Of a stretch of DNA of 64,000 bases, positions 35,882 to 43,787 are shown piece by piece. The stretch covers positions 186,001 through 250,000 of the forward strand of contig JAIQFQ010000002.1 in NCBI GenBank assembly GCA_020073245.1. The letters run 5' to 3'. The notes below the pieces were generated by a model. The model was not told where the DNA came from and made no database searches. It saw only the letters and a program-made list of their open reading frames with translations. A program made the translations under genes and the position numbers. This stretch comes from Terriglobia bacterium (GTDB lineage: Bacteria; Acidobacteriota; Thermoanaerobaculia; Thermoanaerobaculales; Thermoanaerobaculaceae). Each line of letters begins with the position of its first letter. Within the stretch, counting starts at the first letter, position 1.

Positions 35882-38292
35882 CCGCCCGGCGGTTCTGCTG
35901 CGCACCGATCCTCGTCACGATGGTCCTCGGGGGCGGATCTGCCTCTGCCCGGGCCGGGACCCCACCACTCGCCTGGGGGGTCGAATCGACCCGGACGCCG
36001 AGTCTGTTCTGGGCCGATCGCAACGCCGACATCACGATGCGCCTCAAAAACCTCGGGAGCGAGACCTGGTCGGAGGCAGCAGGCGATCACCTCTCCTACC
36101 ACTGGCGGAAGCCCGACGGCTCGGTTGTCGAGTGGGACGGCATGCGGGCCCGCTTCCGGCAGCCGGTGCGGCCCGGGGAGGCCGTCGAGCTCGTGGCGCG
36201 TGTGCACGCGCCCGAAGCCTCGGGGCGTTGGCTGTTCGAGTGGGAGATGGTGCGGGAGCAGGTCGCGTGGTACGGTCCGCCCGTTGGTGGCGCCCCGCTG
36301 CGCATCCCCGTCCTGGTGGTGTGGCGGTGCGCCTTGCTCGAGATCGGTTTCGCAATTGGCGGAATCGCCGGGGCTCTCGTCTCACGCCGCCATAGACCGC
36401 CGCAGGTTTCGTGGCTGTGGGCGCTCGTTGACGCTGGCCCGGTTCTCTGGACGTGGCTCGGCGTCGGCCTCGCGACGATCACGTTCTCCGAGGTGGCGCA
36501 CCACCAGCTCTGGCGGGGGGGTGCCGTGCTGGCCGCCTCGGCGGCTGCCCTCGTCGCGTTGCCCGTCGTCCTGGTGCCCGGACGGTGGCGGAGTTGGATC
36601 GCGGCCGGCACCGTCGTGGTGGCGAACCTGGTAGCGGTCGCGGACGTGCTCTACCTGCGCTTCTTCGACAATGTGGTGCCGTTGGTCGCCCTGAGCGCGG
36701 TCGGCCAACTCGGGCAGGTGGGCGGGAGCGTGCACGCTCTCCTGCGGCTCACCGACGGTTGGCTCGCGGTGGGTGCGGCCAGCGCGGTGGCGCTCGGGCT
36801 GCTCTGGCCACGACGAAAGAAGGGGGAGGCTGCGCCCGTCAGGGCGCGCAGGGTCGCGTTGGGCGTCGCGCTCCTGGTGTGTGCTGCGGCGGGCGTGCCG
36901 GCGGTTTGGACGCTGCGCGCCGGGATGGGGGATCCCTCCACCGCGGACCAGCTCTTCTCGAAGGGGGCGCTGGTGGGCCGCTGGGGCCTGGTCAACGTCC
37001 ACGTATTCGACGCACTGAGGACGTACAGAGAGTGGGCCGAGCGAAACGCTCCCGGGCCCGGTGAGGAAGCCAAGGTGCGTTCGCTCCTGGCTGCCCGTGC
37101 GGCGGAATCGACCGCTCACGGCCCGGCGTTCGGCGTCGCGAAGGGCGCGAACCTCGTGCTGATTCAGGTGGAGTCCCTCCAGCAGTGGGTTATCGGCACC
37201 CGCGTCGGAGGCGCCGAGATCACGCCGTTTCTCAACGGACTGAGGAGCCGGGCGCTCTACTTCCCTTTCGTGTTCGACCAGACCGGTCAGGGGCGCAGCT
37301 CGGACGGGGAGTTTGCCGTCCTTAACTCGCAGCACGGCCTCGACCGCGGCGCCGTGGCGTTCAGGCGTCCGCACAACCACTTCGTGACCCTCGCGTCGGC
37401 GCTCCGCGATCACGGGTATGCGACGTTGTCGGCTCACGGCTTCGAGAAGGGGTTCTGGAACCGCGGGGTCCTGCACCCGCGATTCGGGTTCGAGCGCATG
37501 CTCTTCAAGGACGAGCTCGGCGGTGGCGAGACGATCGGGTGGGGGCTCGCAGACGGTGTCTTCTTCGACCGCATGGTGGGGCTGCTCAAGCAGGAGCGGG
37601 CGCCGTACTTCGCTTTCCTCATCACCCTCGGGCTGCACCATCCCTTCGACCTCTTCCCGGACCGGCACAAGGTGCTCGACATTGGCGCCCTGAAGGACAC
37701 GCCGCTCGGCAACTACATCCACGCCATGCACTACTTCGACGCTTCGCTGGGTGCCTTCGTGGCGGAGCTCGAGCGGACCGACGTGCTCTCGAACACTGTC
37801 GTGGCGCTGTACGGGGACCACGAATCGGGCCTCTACGTCGACGCGCCGTTGCTCAAGCTGGTCGGCGAGACGCGTTGGGAGCCCTCGGTCCTGGTCCGCC
37901 TGCGCCGCGTGCCCGTCTTCGTGTTGCTCCCGGGCGCGAAGCTCTCCGGCGAGGTCTCCGTGCTCGGCGGTCAGCTCGACCTCGCGCCCACGCTCCTCTC
38001 GTTACTTGGCGTTGCGCCACCGGGGTGCTTCGTCGGCCACGTTCTCGACGGCCGCGCAAGGGCGCCGGTCGTTCTCAACGACGGCTCGGTCGTTGCGGGC
38101 GATCGCCTCTACGTCGCCGAGGGGCCGGCGATCCCGGATGGCGGCGCGTGTTTCGCCTGGCCTTCCGGCGCGCCGCGCCCTCTCTCGGAGTGCGCCGATC
38201 TCGATCGCTACGGCGACGAACAGCTCGCGGCCTCGCGGTTCGTGGTGCTCCATGACCTTGCCGCGAAGATCGCAGCCACCCCTTTGCCTTGA
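35878..38292 (+). CDS. LtaS-like sulfatase-fold membrane enzyme with N-terminal Ig-like domain
   Basis: 804 residues from GTG 35878. A signal peptide (1-27) is followed by an Ig-like, NBR1-type domain (about 30-145; NLGSETW, VSYHW-like and PEASGRWLFEWEMV). Five membrane helices fill about 150-345. The C-terminal half is an LtaS/Opg-type phosphoglycerol or phosphoethanolamine transferase with QTGQGRSSDGEF (nucleophile position S474 or S475, usually Thr) and ALYGDHESG. It faces the periplasm. The target could be an envelope glycan. The following gene is menG. Confidence 0.83.
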   Translation: MTARRFCCAPILVTMVLGGGSASARAGTPPLAWGVESTRTPSLFWADRNADITMRLKNLGSETWSEAAGDHLSYHWRKPDGSVVEWDGMRARFRQPVRPGEAVELVARVHAPEASGRWLFEWEMVREQVAWYGPPVGGAPLRIPVLVVWRCALLEIGFAIGGIAGALVSRRHRPPQVSWLWALVDAGPVLWTWLGVGLATITFSEVAHHQLWRGGAVLAASAAALVALPVVLVPGRWRSWIAAGTVVVANLVAVADVLYLRFFDNVVPLVALSAVGQLGQVGGSVHALLRLTDGWLAVGAASAVALGLLWPRRKKGEAAPVRARRVALGVALLVCAAAGVPAVWTLRAGMGDPSTADQLFSKGALVGRWGLVNVHVFDALRTYREWAERNAPGPGEEAKVRSLLAARAAESTAHGPAFGVAKGANLVLIQVESLQQWVIGTRVGGAEITPFLNGLRSRALYFPFVFDQTGQGRSSDGEFAVLNSQHGLDRGAVAFRRPHNHFVTLASALRDHGYATLSAHGFEKGFWNRGVLHPRFGFERMLFKDELGGGETIGWGLADGVFFDRMVGLLKQERAPYFAFLITLGLHHPFDLFPDRHKVLDIGALKDTPLGNYIHAMHYFDASLGAFVAELERTDVLSNTVVALYGDHESGLYVDAPLLKLVGETRWEPSVLVRLRRVPVFVLLPGAKLSGEVSVLGGQLDLAPTLLSLLGVAPPGCFVGHVLDGRARAPVVLNDGSVVAGDRLYVAEGPAIPDGGACFAWPSGAPRPLSECADLDRYGDEQLAASRFVVLHDLAAKIAATPLP

Positions 38293-38318
38293 GGGTGGTG
38301 CCGGCCGCATGCTACCGT
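38289..38318 (+). promoter_or_regulatory. Promoter of menG-folD-coaE
   Basis: TTGAGG (38289-38294), 18-bp spacer, then TGCTACCGT with -10 TACCGT (38313-38318). The -10 ends seven bases before the menG ATG, so transcription would begin near the start codon. Confidence 0.5.
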
Positions 38319-38325
38319 CCCGGCC

Positions 38326-39027
38326 ATGGACCAGCGCCTCGCCCGCGACCCGGCTGCAATCCGAGCCATGTTCCAGGAGGTCGCTCCCCGCTACGACCTG
38401 CTGAACAGGGCGCTGTCGCTGCGGCAGGACGTTCGCTGGCGGCGCCGGCTCGTCGCGGCGCTCGGCGAGGCGCCGGCGGGGCCGGTGCTGGATCTGGCGA
38501 CTGGAACCGGCGACGTCGCGCTGGCGGTTCGGGACCGGGTTGTGATCGGAGGGGACTTCAGCCTGCCGATGTTGGAATTGGCCGGGAGAAAGGCCCGGCG
38601 ATTCGGTCGGCTAGTGGCGTGGGTGGCCGCCGACGCCCTGGCGCTCCCGTTCAAGGCCGCCAGCTTCGCCGCCGTCACGGCTGCGTTCGGCGTGCGGAAC
38701 TTCGTGGACCTTGCGGTGGGCTTCCGCGAGATCGGCCGGGTTCTGGTGCCGGGCGGGATCCTCGCCGTGCTCGAGCTGCACCGCCCCCGGCGAACCGTCG
38801 TGGCTGGCATCGTCAGGATCTGGAATCGCTTCGTGGTCACGCCGGTAGGCCGACTGGTCTCGCACGATGGCGATGCGTACGGCTACCTTCCCGCCTCAGT
38901 GGACACCTTTCCGGACCGGGTCGAGATGGCGGAGGTCCTTCGTGGGCAAGGGTTCGCTGTGCTCGAGAGCCGGGACCTCTCGGGCGGGGTCGCTGCGCTG
39001 ACGGTGGCGCGGTGGGAGGGTGCGTGA
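38326..39027 (+). CDS. menG: Demethylmenaquinone methyltransferase
   Basis: 233 residues, UbiE/MenG family. It methylates demethylmenaquinone to menaquinone with S-adenosylmethionine. The family start FQEVAPRYDLLNRALS and motif I LDLATGTGD are complete. DTFPD and VAALTVARW near the end also match. Because MqnD shows that the organism makes menaquinone, MenG is favoured over ubiquinone UbiE. Its stop overlaps folD as GTGA. Confidence 0.93.
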   Translation: MDQRLARDPAAIRAMFQEVAPRYDLLNRALSLRQDVRWRRRLVAALGEAPAGPVLDLATGTGDVALAVRDRVVIGGDFSLPMLELAGRKARRFGRLVAWVAADALALPFKAASFAAVTAAFGVRNFVDLAVGFREIGRVLVPGGILAVLELHRPRRTVVAGIVRIWNRFVVTPVGRLVSHDGDAYGYLPASVDTFPDRVEMAEVLRGQGFAVLESRDLSGGVAALTVARWEGA

Positions 39028-39944
39028 GCGCGAGGATCCTCGAGGGCGCAGCCGTGGCGGCCGCGATCCGGGAACGGGTGGCCGGACAGGTGCGGGAGCT
39101 GAGTGCGCTCGGTATGACGCCACGGCTCGAGGTCATCCTGGTCGGCGACGACCCGGCCTCGCGGTCGTACGTTGGCTCCAAGGGGAAGGCGTGCCAGCAG
39201 GTCGGGATCCGGTCCGCCACGCACTTTCTCCCTGCGGAGACAGGCGCCGATGAGCTGTCCGGTCTCATCGGGCGGCTCAACGCCGACCCTGACGTGGATG
39301 GCATCCTGCTCCAGCTGCCGCTCCCGAAGCCACTCGACGGCCGCACGTTCTTGGACCTGGTTGACCCTTCCAAGGACGTCGACGGGCTCCATCCGGTCAA
39401 CGTTGGACTGCTCCACCAGGGGCGCCCTGTGTTCGTGCCGTGCACGCCGGCCGGGGTGATCGAGCTCCTGGATAGCGCTGGAGTTGCGCTGCAGGGATGC
39501 CGGGCGGTGGTGCTGGGCAGGTCGGAGATCGTCGGCAAGCCGATGGCCGCCCTCCTGCTCGCGCGGCACGCCACGGTCACGGTTTGCCACTCGCGCACGC
39601 GCGGCCTCGCGGCCGTGTGCAGCGAAGCCGATGTGCTCGTGGCCGCGGCCGGCAAAGCGGCGCTCGTGACTGCAGACCACGTCAAGCCGGGTGCCGTCGT
39701 CATCGACGTGGGCGTCAACCGCGTGGAGGACCCCGCGCTCGTCGCCAGGCTGTACCCCGGCGACCCGGAGCGGCAGGCGCAGCTCGCCAAGCGCGGCTAC
39801 ACGCTCGTGGGTGATGTGGACTTCACGCGAGCGCGCGAGGTTGCCGGCGCGATCACCCCCGTGCCGGGGGGTGTCGGCCCTTTGACCATCGCCGGGCTTC
39901 TGCAGAACACCGTGACAGCCGCCCGCCGCCGCCGGGGGGTCTGA
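39024..39944 (+). CDS. folD: Bifunctional methylene-THF dehydrogenase/cyclohydrolase
   Basis: 306 residues from GTG 39024, overlapping menG by four bases. It interconverts methylene-, methenyl- and formyl-tetrahydrofolate. PRLEVILVGDDPASRSYVGSK with the catalytic Lys, GILLQLPLPK, VLGRSEIVGKP and TPVPGGVGPLT are all present. The length is slightly above the usual 285-300. Confidence 0.95.
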   Translation: MSARILEGAAVAAAIRERVAGQVRELSALGMTPRLEVILVGDDPASRSYVGSKGKACQQVGIRSATHFLPAETGADELSGLIGRLNADPDVDGILLQLPLPKPLDGRTFLDLVDPSKDVDGLHPVNVGLLHQGRPVFVPCTPAGVIELLDSAGVALQGCRAVVLGRSEIVGKPMAALLLARHATVTVCHSRTRGLAAVCSEADVLVAAAGKAALVTADHVKPGAVVIDVGVNRVEDPALVARLYPGDPERQAQLAKRGYTLVGDVDFTRAREVAGAITPVPGGVGPLTIAGLLQNTVTAARRRRGV

Positions 39945-39945
39945 C

Positions 39946-40599
39946 GTGCTGCGGGTGGGCCTCACGGGTGGTGTGGCGAGCGGCAAGAGCACGCTCGCGG
40001 GATTACTCGCGGAGCTCGGCGCAACCGTGCGCGACGCGGACGACCTGGTCGAGGAGCTGTACCGGCCGGGGGCGTCGGGAGCGAAGACCGTGCGGGAGCT
40101 CTTCGGCACGGTGGTGCTCTCCGCCGACGGCGGGGTCGATCGCGGGGCGCTGGCCGGGATCGTGCTCACGGACGCGACCGCCATGCGGCAGCTCGAGGCC
40201 GCGATCCACCCCCAGGTGCGGGCACGGGTTGCCGGCTGGTTCGAAGGGCTCCGGCGTGAGCCGCGACCTCCCGACGTCGCCGTCGTGGAGGCGGCTCTGC
40301 TCGTCGAGACCGGTTCCTTCGAGGAGTACGACCGGCTGGTCGTGGTGACCGGGCCGGAGAACGCCCGGCGTGAGCGGGCGCTCGCTGCCGGGTGGCGGGC
40401 GGAGCGTCTCGATGCCGTGATGGCGGCGCAACTGAGCGACGCCGAGCGCGCGGCCGTCGCCGACTATGTGGTGTGCAACGACCGGAGCCTCGAAGAACTG
40501 GAAGGTGCCGCCCACGCGCTGTGGCTGCTGCTCAGCGAGGACGCCGCGCGCGTCTCAGAGGGGCTGCCGCTGCTCGGGCGCCGGATCGATCTCCCATGA
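39946..40599 (+). CDS. coaE: Dephospho-CoA kinase
   Basis: 217 residues from GTG 39946, one base after the folD stop. It phosphorylates dephospho-CoA in the last step of CoA synthesis. GLTGGVASGKST is the P-loop; DADDLVEEL and VVVVTGPENAR-type segments match. The frame is full length for the family. Confidence 0.93.
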   Translation: MLRVGLTGGVASGKSTLAGLLAELGATVRDADDLVEELYRPGASGAKTVRELFGTVVLSADGGVDRGALAGIVLTDATAMRQLEAAIHPQVRARVAGWFEGLRREPRPPDVAVVEAALLVETGSFEEYDRLVVVTGPENARRERALAAGWRAERLDAVMAAQLSDAERAAVADYVVCNDRSLEELEGAAHALWLLLSEDAARVSEGLPLLGRRIDLP

Positions 40600-40652
40600 A
40601 GGCTGGGCTGCGGGCACCGCGGTCCGGGCACCGGGCACAGGACGAAATCGTA

Positions 40653-40785
40653 GGCTCCCCACCGCCCCCACACCCATTTGACGGTTGACAGCACCGTCGG
40701 CCGCCGAAGGGTTATCGCCGAGGGACTGGAAGCCGTCGGTTGGCTGGGCCTGTCCCTTTGTCTTGTGGGGGGTGGTGGGAGAGCC
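40653..40785. repeat. Long-armed inverted repeat between convergent genes
   Basis: Left arm GGCTCCCCACCGCCCCCACA (40653 on) is a near complement of the right arm TGTGGGGGGTGGTGGGAGAG (40765 on). About 90 bp lie between. The gap also holds GCACCGCGGTCCGGGCACC heptamer-like repeats near 40616. It may terminate coaE and rdgB transcripts from both sides. Confidence 0.55.
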
Positions 40786-40841
40786 TCAGCTGTCGGCCCT
40801 CAACTGCCTCTTGGGGTGGTGAAAGGCCCGGACCCCGGCCT

Positions 40842-41396
40842 TCAGGGTCGTGCCAGCTCGCGTTTGAGGGCTTCGAGCGCGAGGCGGCGGTGTGAGCGCG
40901 CGTTCTTCTCCTCGGCCGGCAGCTCCGCGTAGGTGCGGCCGCCCGCCCAGTCGGGCGCGAAAACGACATCCCAGCCGAAACCGCCGCGACCACGCGGCTC
41001 GGTCGCGATGGCTCCGGCGACCTCGCCGACTCCGAACCACTCGCGGGTTCCATCCCACGCGACCGCGGCGCAGCGTGCGCGCGCCGAGCGGTCGCCGAAG
41101 CCGTCGAGCAGTCGGGGTATCGCTGCTGGACCCGCAGACTCGAGGAGCCATCGCACGAGAGGACCCGGGAACCCGCCCAGGGCGACGAGTTCCAGGGAGG
41201 TGTCCTCGACCAGGACGGGACGGGCGAGCAGTCCGTACGCTCTCCGGGCCTTGTCCCGCGCGACGGCCACCACGTCCAGGCCCTGGAGCTCGCCGATGTC
41301 GAGCACCGCACGCTCGAGCGGTACGCCGAGGATGGCCTCCGCCTCGCGGTGCTTGTGCGGGCTGGACGTGACGAAGGTCAGGCCGGCGAGGGCCAT
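40842..41396 (-). CDS. rdgB: Non-canonical purine NTP pyrophosphatase (HAM1/RdgB family)
   Basis: 184 residues from ATG 41396, which overlaps the stop of the cyclase gene upstream as ATGA. It hydrolyses dITP/XTP-type nucleotides. TSSPHKHREAE, VEDTSLELVALGGFPGPL, FGWDVVF and KNARSHRRLA match the family in order. The length is a little short (usual about 195-205). Confidence 0.88.
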   Translation of the reverse strand: MALAGLTFVTSSPHKHREAEAILGVPLERAVLDIGELQGLDVVAVARDKARRAYGLLARPVLVEDTSLELVALGGFPGPLVRWLLESAGPAAIPRLLDGFGDRSARARCAAVAWDGTREWFGVGEVAGAIATEPRGRGGFGWDVVFAPDWAGGRTYAELPAEEKNARSHRRLALEALKRELARP

Positions 41397-42982
41397 CAAT
41401 CGCCGACGCCGGTGATCTCCTCGGTCATCAGGCGGAAGACCGGGAGCTTGCCCTGGAGTCCGCGCAGCTGCACGTTGCCCAGGTGCTCGGTCGGGAAGAG
41501 ATGGGCGATAGCGCGCTGGGTCGCCGCACCGAGCACGATCTGCCCCGGCTGCGCGACGGCATCCTCGAGTCGGGAAGCGACGTTAACGGCGTTGCCGAGG
41601 ATCGTGTAGTCGACGCGCGTCGCCGAACCGATGTCGCCGACGACAACCAGGCCGGAGTTGACGGCCATGCGCACCTCGACCACGTCGAGGCCCGCAACCT
41701 CGCGCTCGTGGTTCCAGGCCTTCAGACGCCGCCGGAGCGCCAGCGCCGCCAGCACCGCGCGCTCGGCGTGATCGGGCTGCTCGAGAGGAGCCCCGAAGAA
41801 CGCCATTGCGGCATCGCCGATGAACTTGTCGAGCGTGCCGCCGACCTCGAACACCGAGTCCGACGCGAGGGTGAAGAACTCCCCCAGAAAGCGGGCCACA
41901 TCCGGCGGCTCCATCCCCTCGCAACGCGCGGTGAACCCGACCATGTCGGCGAAGAGCACGGAGACCTCCCGCGTCTCGTGCCGCTCGGCGTCGCCGGTGG
42001 AGCGCTGGCGACCCACGATCGCCTCGACCACGCCGGGGGAGTGGTACCTCTCGAGGCGCTCGCGGATCCGTCTCGCCTCGCGGATGTGATCGTTGAGACG
42101 CGCGCGATCGATGGCGACCGCGGCGTAGTTGGCCAGCGCGGTCAGGAGGTCGAGGTGCTCCGTCGTGAAGCAGCCGATGGCGAGCGGGGTGTCCACAAAG
42201 AGCACGCCGATCACGCGGTCGCGGTGCCAGAGCGGGGCGCACATCGCGGAGCGGATCTGGTGCAGACGCACGGAGAGGCCCGCTGCGAAGCGCTCGTCGG
42301 CCTGCGCATCCGAAGTGAGGACCGCGACCTTCTGGCGGCTCACCAGATCGAGAATCGTCTGGGAGACGGGAGCCTCCGCGAGCGGGGTGCCGCCCCGCGA
42401 GCGGGCGATGCGGAGCTCGGCCTGGCCCTGGGGCGTGAAGAGCAGGATGTAGGCGCGCTCCGCCGGGAGCTGCTCGAAGATTGCGGCCATGACCTTGTCG
42501 AGGACCGGCTCGAGCTCCTCCACCTCGAGCAGCGTTCGCGCGACCTGTGCGAGCGCCTCGAGCACCCGCTCACGGGGTGTCGCGGCCGTGCTCTGGGTCC
42601 CGGGTTTGACCTGGCCGGGTTCGATGCGGAAATCCTCCCGAAACTCCTCGAGGGTGCGGAGGAACGTCGAGGAGTTGACCGAGAACCCAGCCGATGACTC
42701 CCCGCGGTGGTAGGAGAGCGTGAAGTTCCCGACCTGGAGCTCGTCACCGTCGGAGAGGGTGGCATCGGTGACGTAGCTGGCGTTGACCTTGATCCCGTTC
42801 GTGGAGCCGAGGTCCACCACGCACCAGTTGTCGCCGCGCTTCTCGAGGCGGGCGTGGTGCCTGGAAACCGAGAAGTCCTTGAGGACGACCTGGTTGTCGG
42901 AGGCACGGCCGATCCCGGAAGGGGAGATCACCAATTGCAGGCGGCGCGGCACGGCGCCCTCGACCCACCTCAGCTCAGGCAT
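41396..42982 (-). CDS. FHA-GAF-class III adenylate/guanylate cyclase
   Basis: 528 residues. N-terminal FHA domain (about 20-95; GRASDNQVVL, SRHHARL, LGSTNGIKVN), a GAF domain (about 155-300), then a class III cyclase domain (about 340-515) with VLFADMVGFT, DKFIGDAAMAFFG and VGDIGSATRVDYT. FHA should bind a phosphothreonine partner, and GAF a ligand. Catalytic Asp residues are present, so it should be active. Its stop overlaps rdgB. No signal or membrane segment. Confidence 0.92.
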   Translation of the reverse strand: MPELRWVEGAVPRRLQLVISPSGIGRASDNQVVLKDFSVSRHHARLEKRGDNWCVVDLGSTNGIKVNASYVTDATLSDGDELQVGNFTLSYHRGESSAGFSVNSSTFLRTLEEFREDFRIEPGQVKPGTQSTAATPRERVLEALAQVARTLLEVEELEPVLDKVMAAIFEQLPAERAYILLFTPQGQAELRIARSRGGTPLAEAPVSQTILDLVSRQKVAVLTSDAQADERFAAGLSVRLHQIRSAMCAPLWHRDRVIGVLFVDTPLAIGCFTTEHLDLLTALANYAAVAIDRARLNDHIREARRIRERLERYHSPGVVEAIVGRQRSTGDAERHETREVSVLFADMVGFTARCEGMEPPDVARFLGEFFTLASDSVFEVGGTLDKFIGDAAMAFFGAPLEQPDHAERAVLAALALRRRLKAWNHEREVAGLDVVEVRMAVNSGLVVVGDIGSATRVDYTILGNAVNVASRLEDAVAQPGQIVLGAATQRAIAHLFPTEHLGNVQLRGLQGKLPVFRLMTEEITGVGD

Positions 42983-43012
42983 GTGGATATTCTACCAATG
43001 ATCCCGCTGACC

Positions 43013-43133
43013 GCCGACTTCTCGCCCCGCTCGCCCCCGCACCTGGTCCCTTTCCACTCCGTGGAGGCACTTTCCTGGCCCTGCGGGCTCGGAGGGGTCG
43101 CTCGGGCTGCACATCAAGCGCAGCCGCAATCCT
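43013..43133. other. Intergenic start of the 750-bp repeat region
   Basis: Between the cyclase gene start (42982) and the B unit. It contains GC-rich sequence with no gene recognised; it may carry the cyclase promoter, but no clear boxes are visible. Confidence 0.4.
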
Positions 43134-43232
43134 GGCGGGCGGTCCCGCGTCCGCTCCACTCGCCCAGCCGGACGCTCTCGACCCCCCGCGCCCCCCGACG
43201 AACCGCAGCAGAGCAGGGTCTCGCCCTCCTCG
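43134..43232 (+). repeat. Element B, isolated copy
   Basis: GGCGGGCGGTCCCGCGTCCG (43134 on), CTCTCGACCCCCCGCGCCCC and the GCAGAGCAGGGTCTCGCC tail match the tandem B units at 52.4 kb. No element A left or right part is clearly attached. Confidence 0.6.
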
Positions 43233-43405
43233 CCGCCGCGAGCGACCGAGCAGGCACAGACCGGCGTGTGGACCCTCGCTGTTCCTCGCCTCCGCTTTGC
43301 TCCGACTCGGTCAGCGTCTCCACCCGCCAGTCTGGCCGCTCGGTGCCCGCACGCTCTGGTGAGATATCTCCTTGGCCCGCGGGGTGGGATTGGCCACCAC
43401 ATCCG

Positions 43406-43486
43406 CGCCGCTTGGAGTGCTCGCGATGGCGGTCCGGCGCCGGGGACCCCGCAACAGGAAAGCTATCGCAGGCACTCCAAGCTGCG
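43406..43486. repeat. Inverted repeat, arms about 25 bp
   Basis: Left arm GCTTGGAGTGC (43409 on) with TCGCGATGGC; right arm AGCTATCGCAGGCACTCCAAGC. They pair over about 30 bp of loop. REP-like; no protein. Confidence 0.6.
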
Positions 43487-43561
43487 GGCGGGGGGTATTC
43501 AACCCGCCCCTCGGGTAAAGCGGCAATTCCTTTGAGGCCGCGGGGCCCCCAGCGCGCGGCT

Positions 43562-43618
43562 CCGGGACGGGGTGTCGGTGCCGTTGCCTCATCCGGACAC
43601 CGAGGGGCCCCGTCCCGG
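43562..43618. repeat. Inverted repeat with 11-bp perfect outer stem
   Basis: CCGGGACGGGG (43562-43572) and CCCCGTCCCGG (43608-43618), with an inner TCGGTG/CACCGA stem. A strong RNA or cruciform hairpin in the TonB gene's downstream region. Confidence 0.65.
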
Positions 43619-43730
43619 GACACGCTGCTGGGTCGCGGCCGAGGAGTTTCGGGCCGCAGCGAGCGGGGGCGAGCAAGGCCCGAACACCGCGAACCCGAGG
43701 GGCAATGAAAAAGCCGTCCACGCAGTGGAA

Positions 43731-43765
43731 CAAGAAAGAAGGCCCCGGTCGTGAGGACCGGGGCC
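43731..43765 (-). terminator. Intrinsic terminator of the TonB-dependent receptor gene
   Basis: GGCCCCGGTC / GACCGGGGCC, loop GTGAG (43741-43765). Read on the minus strand it is followed by TTCTTTCTT. It sits 22 bp after the stop codon. Confidence 0.85.
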
Positions 43766-43787
43766 GAGATCGAACCGGAAAAAGGAG

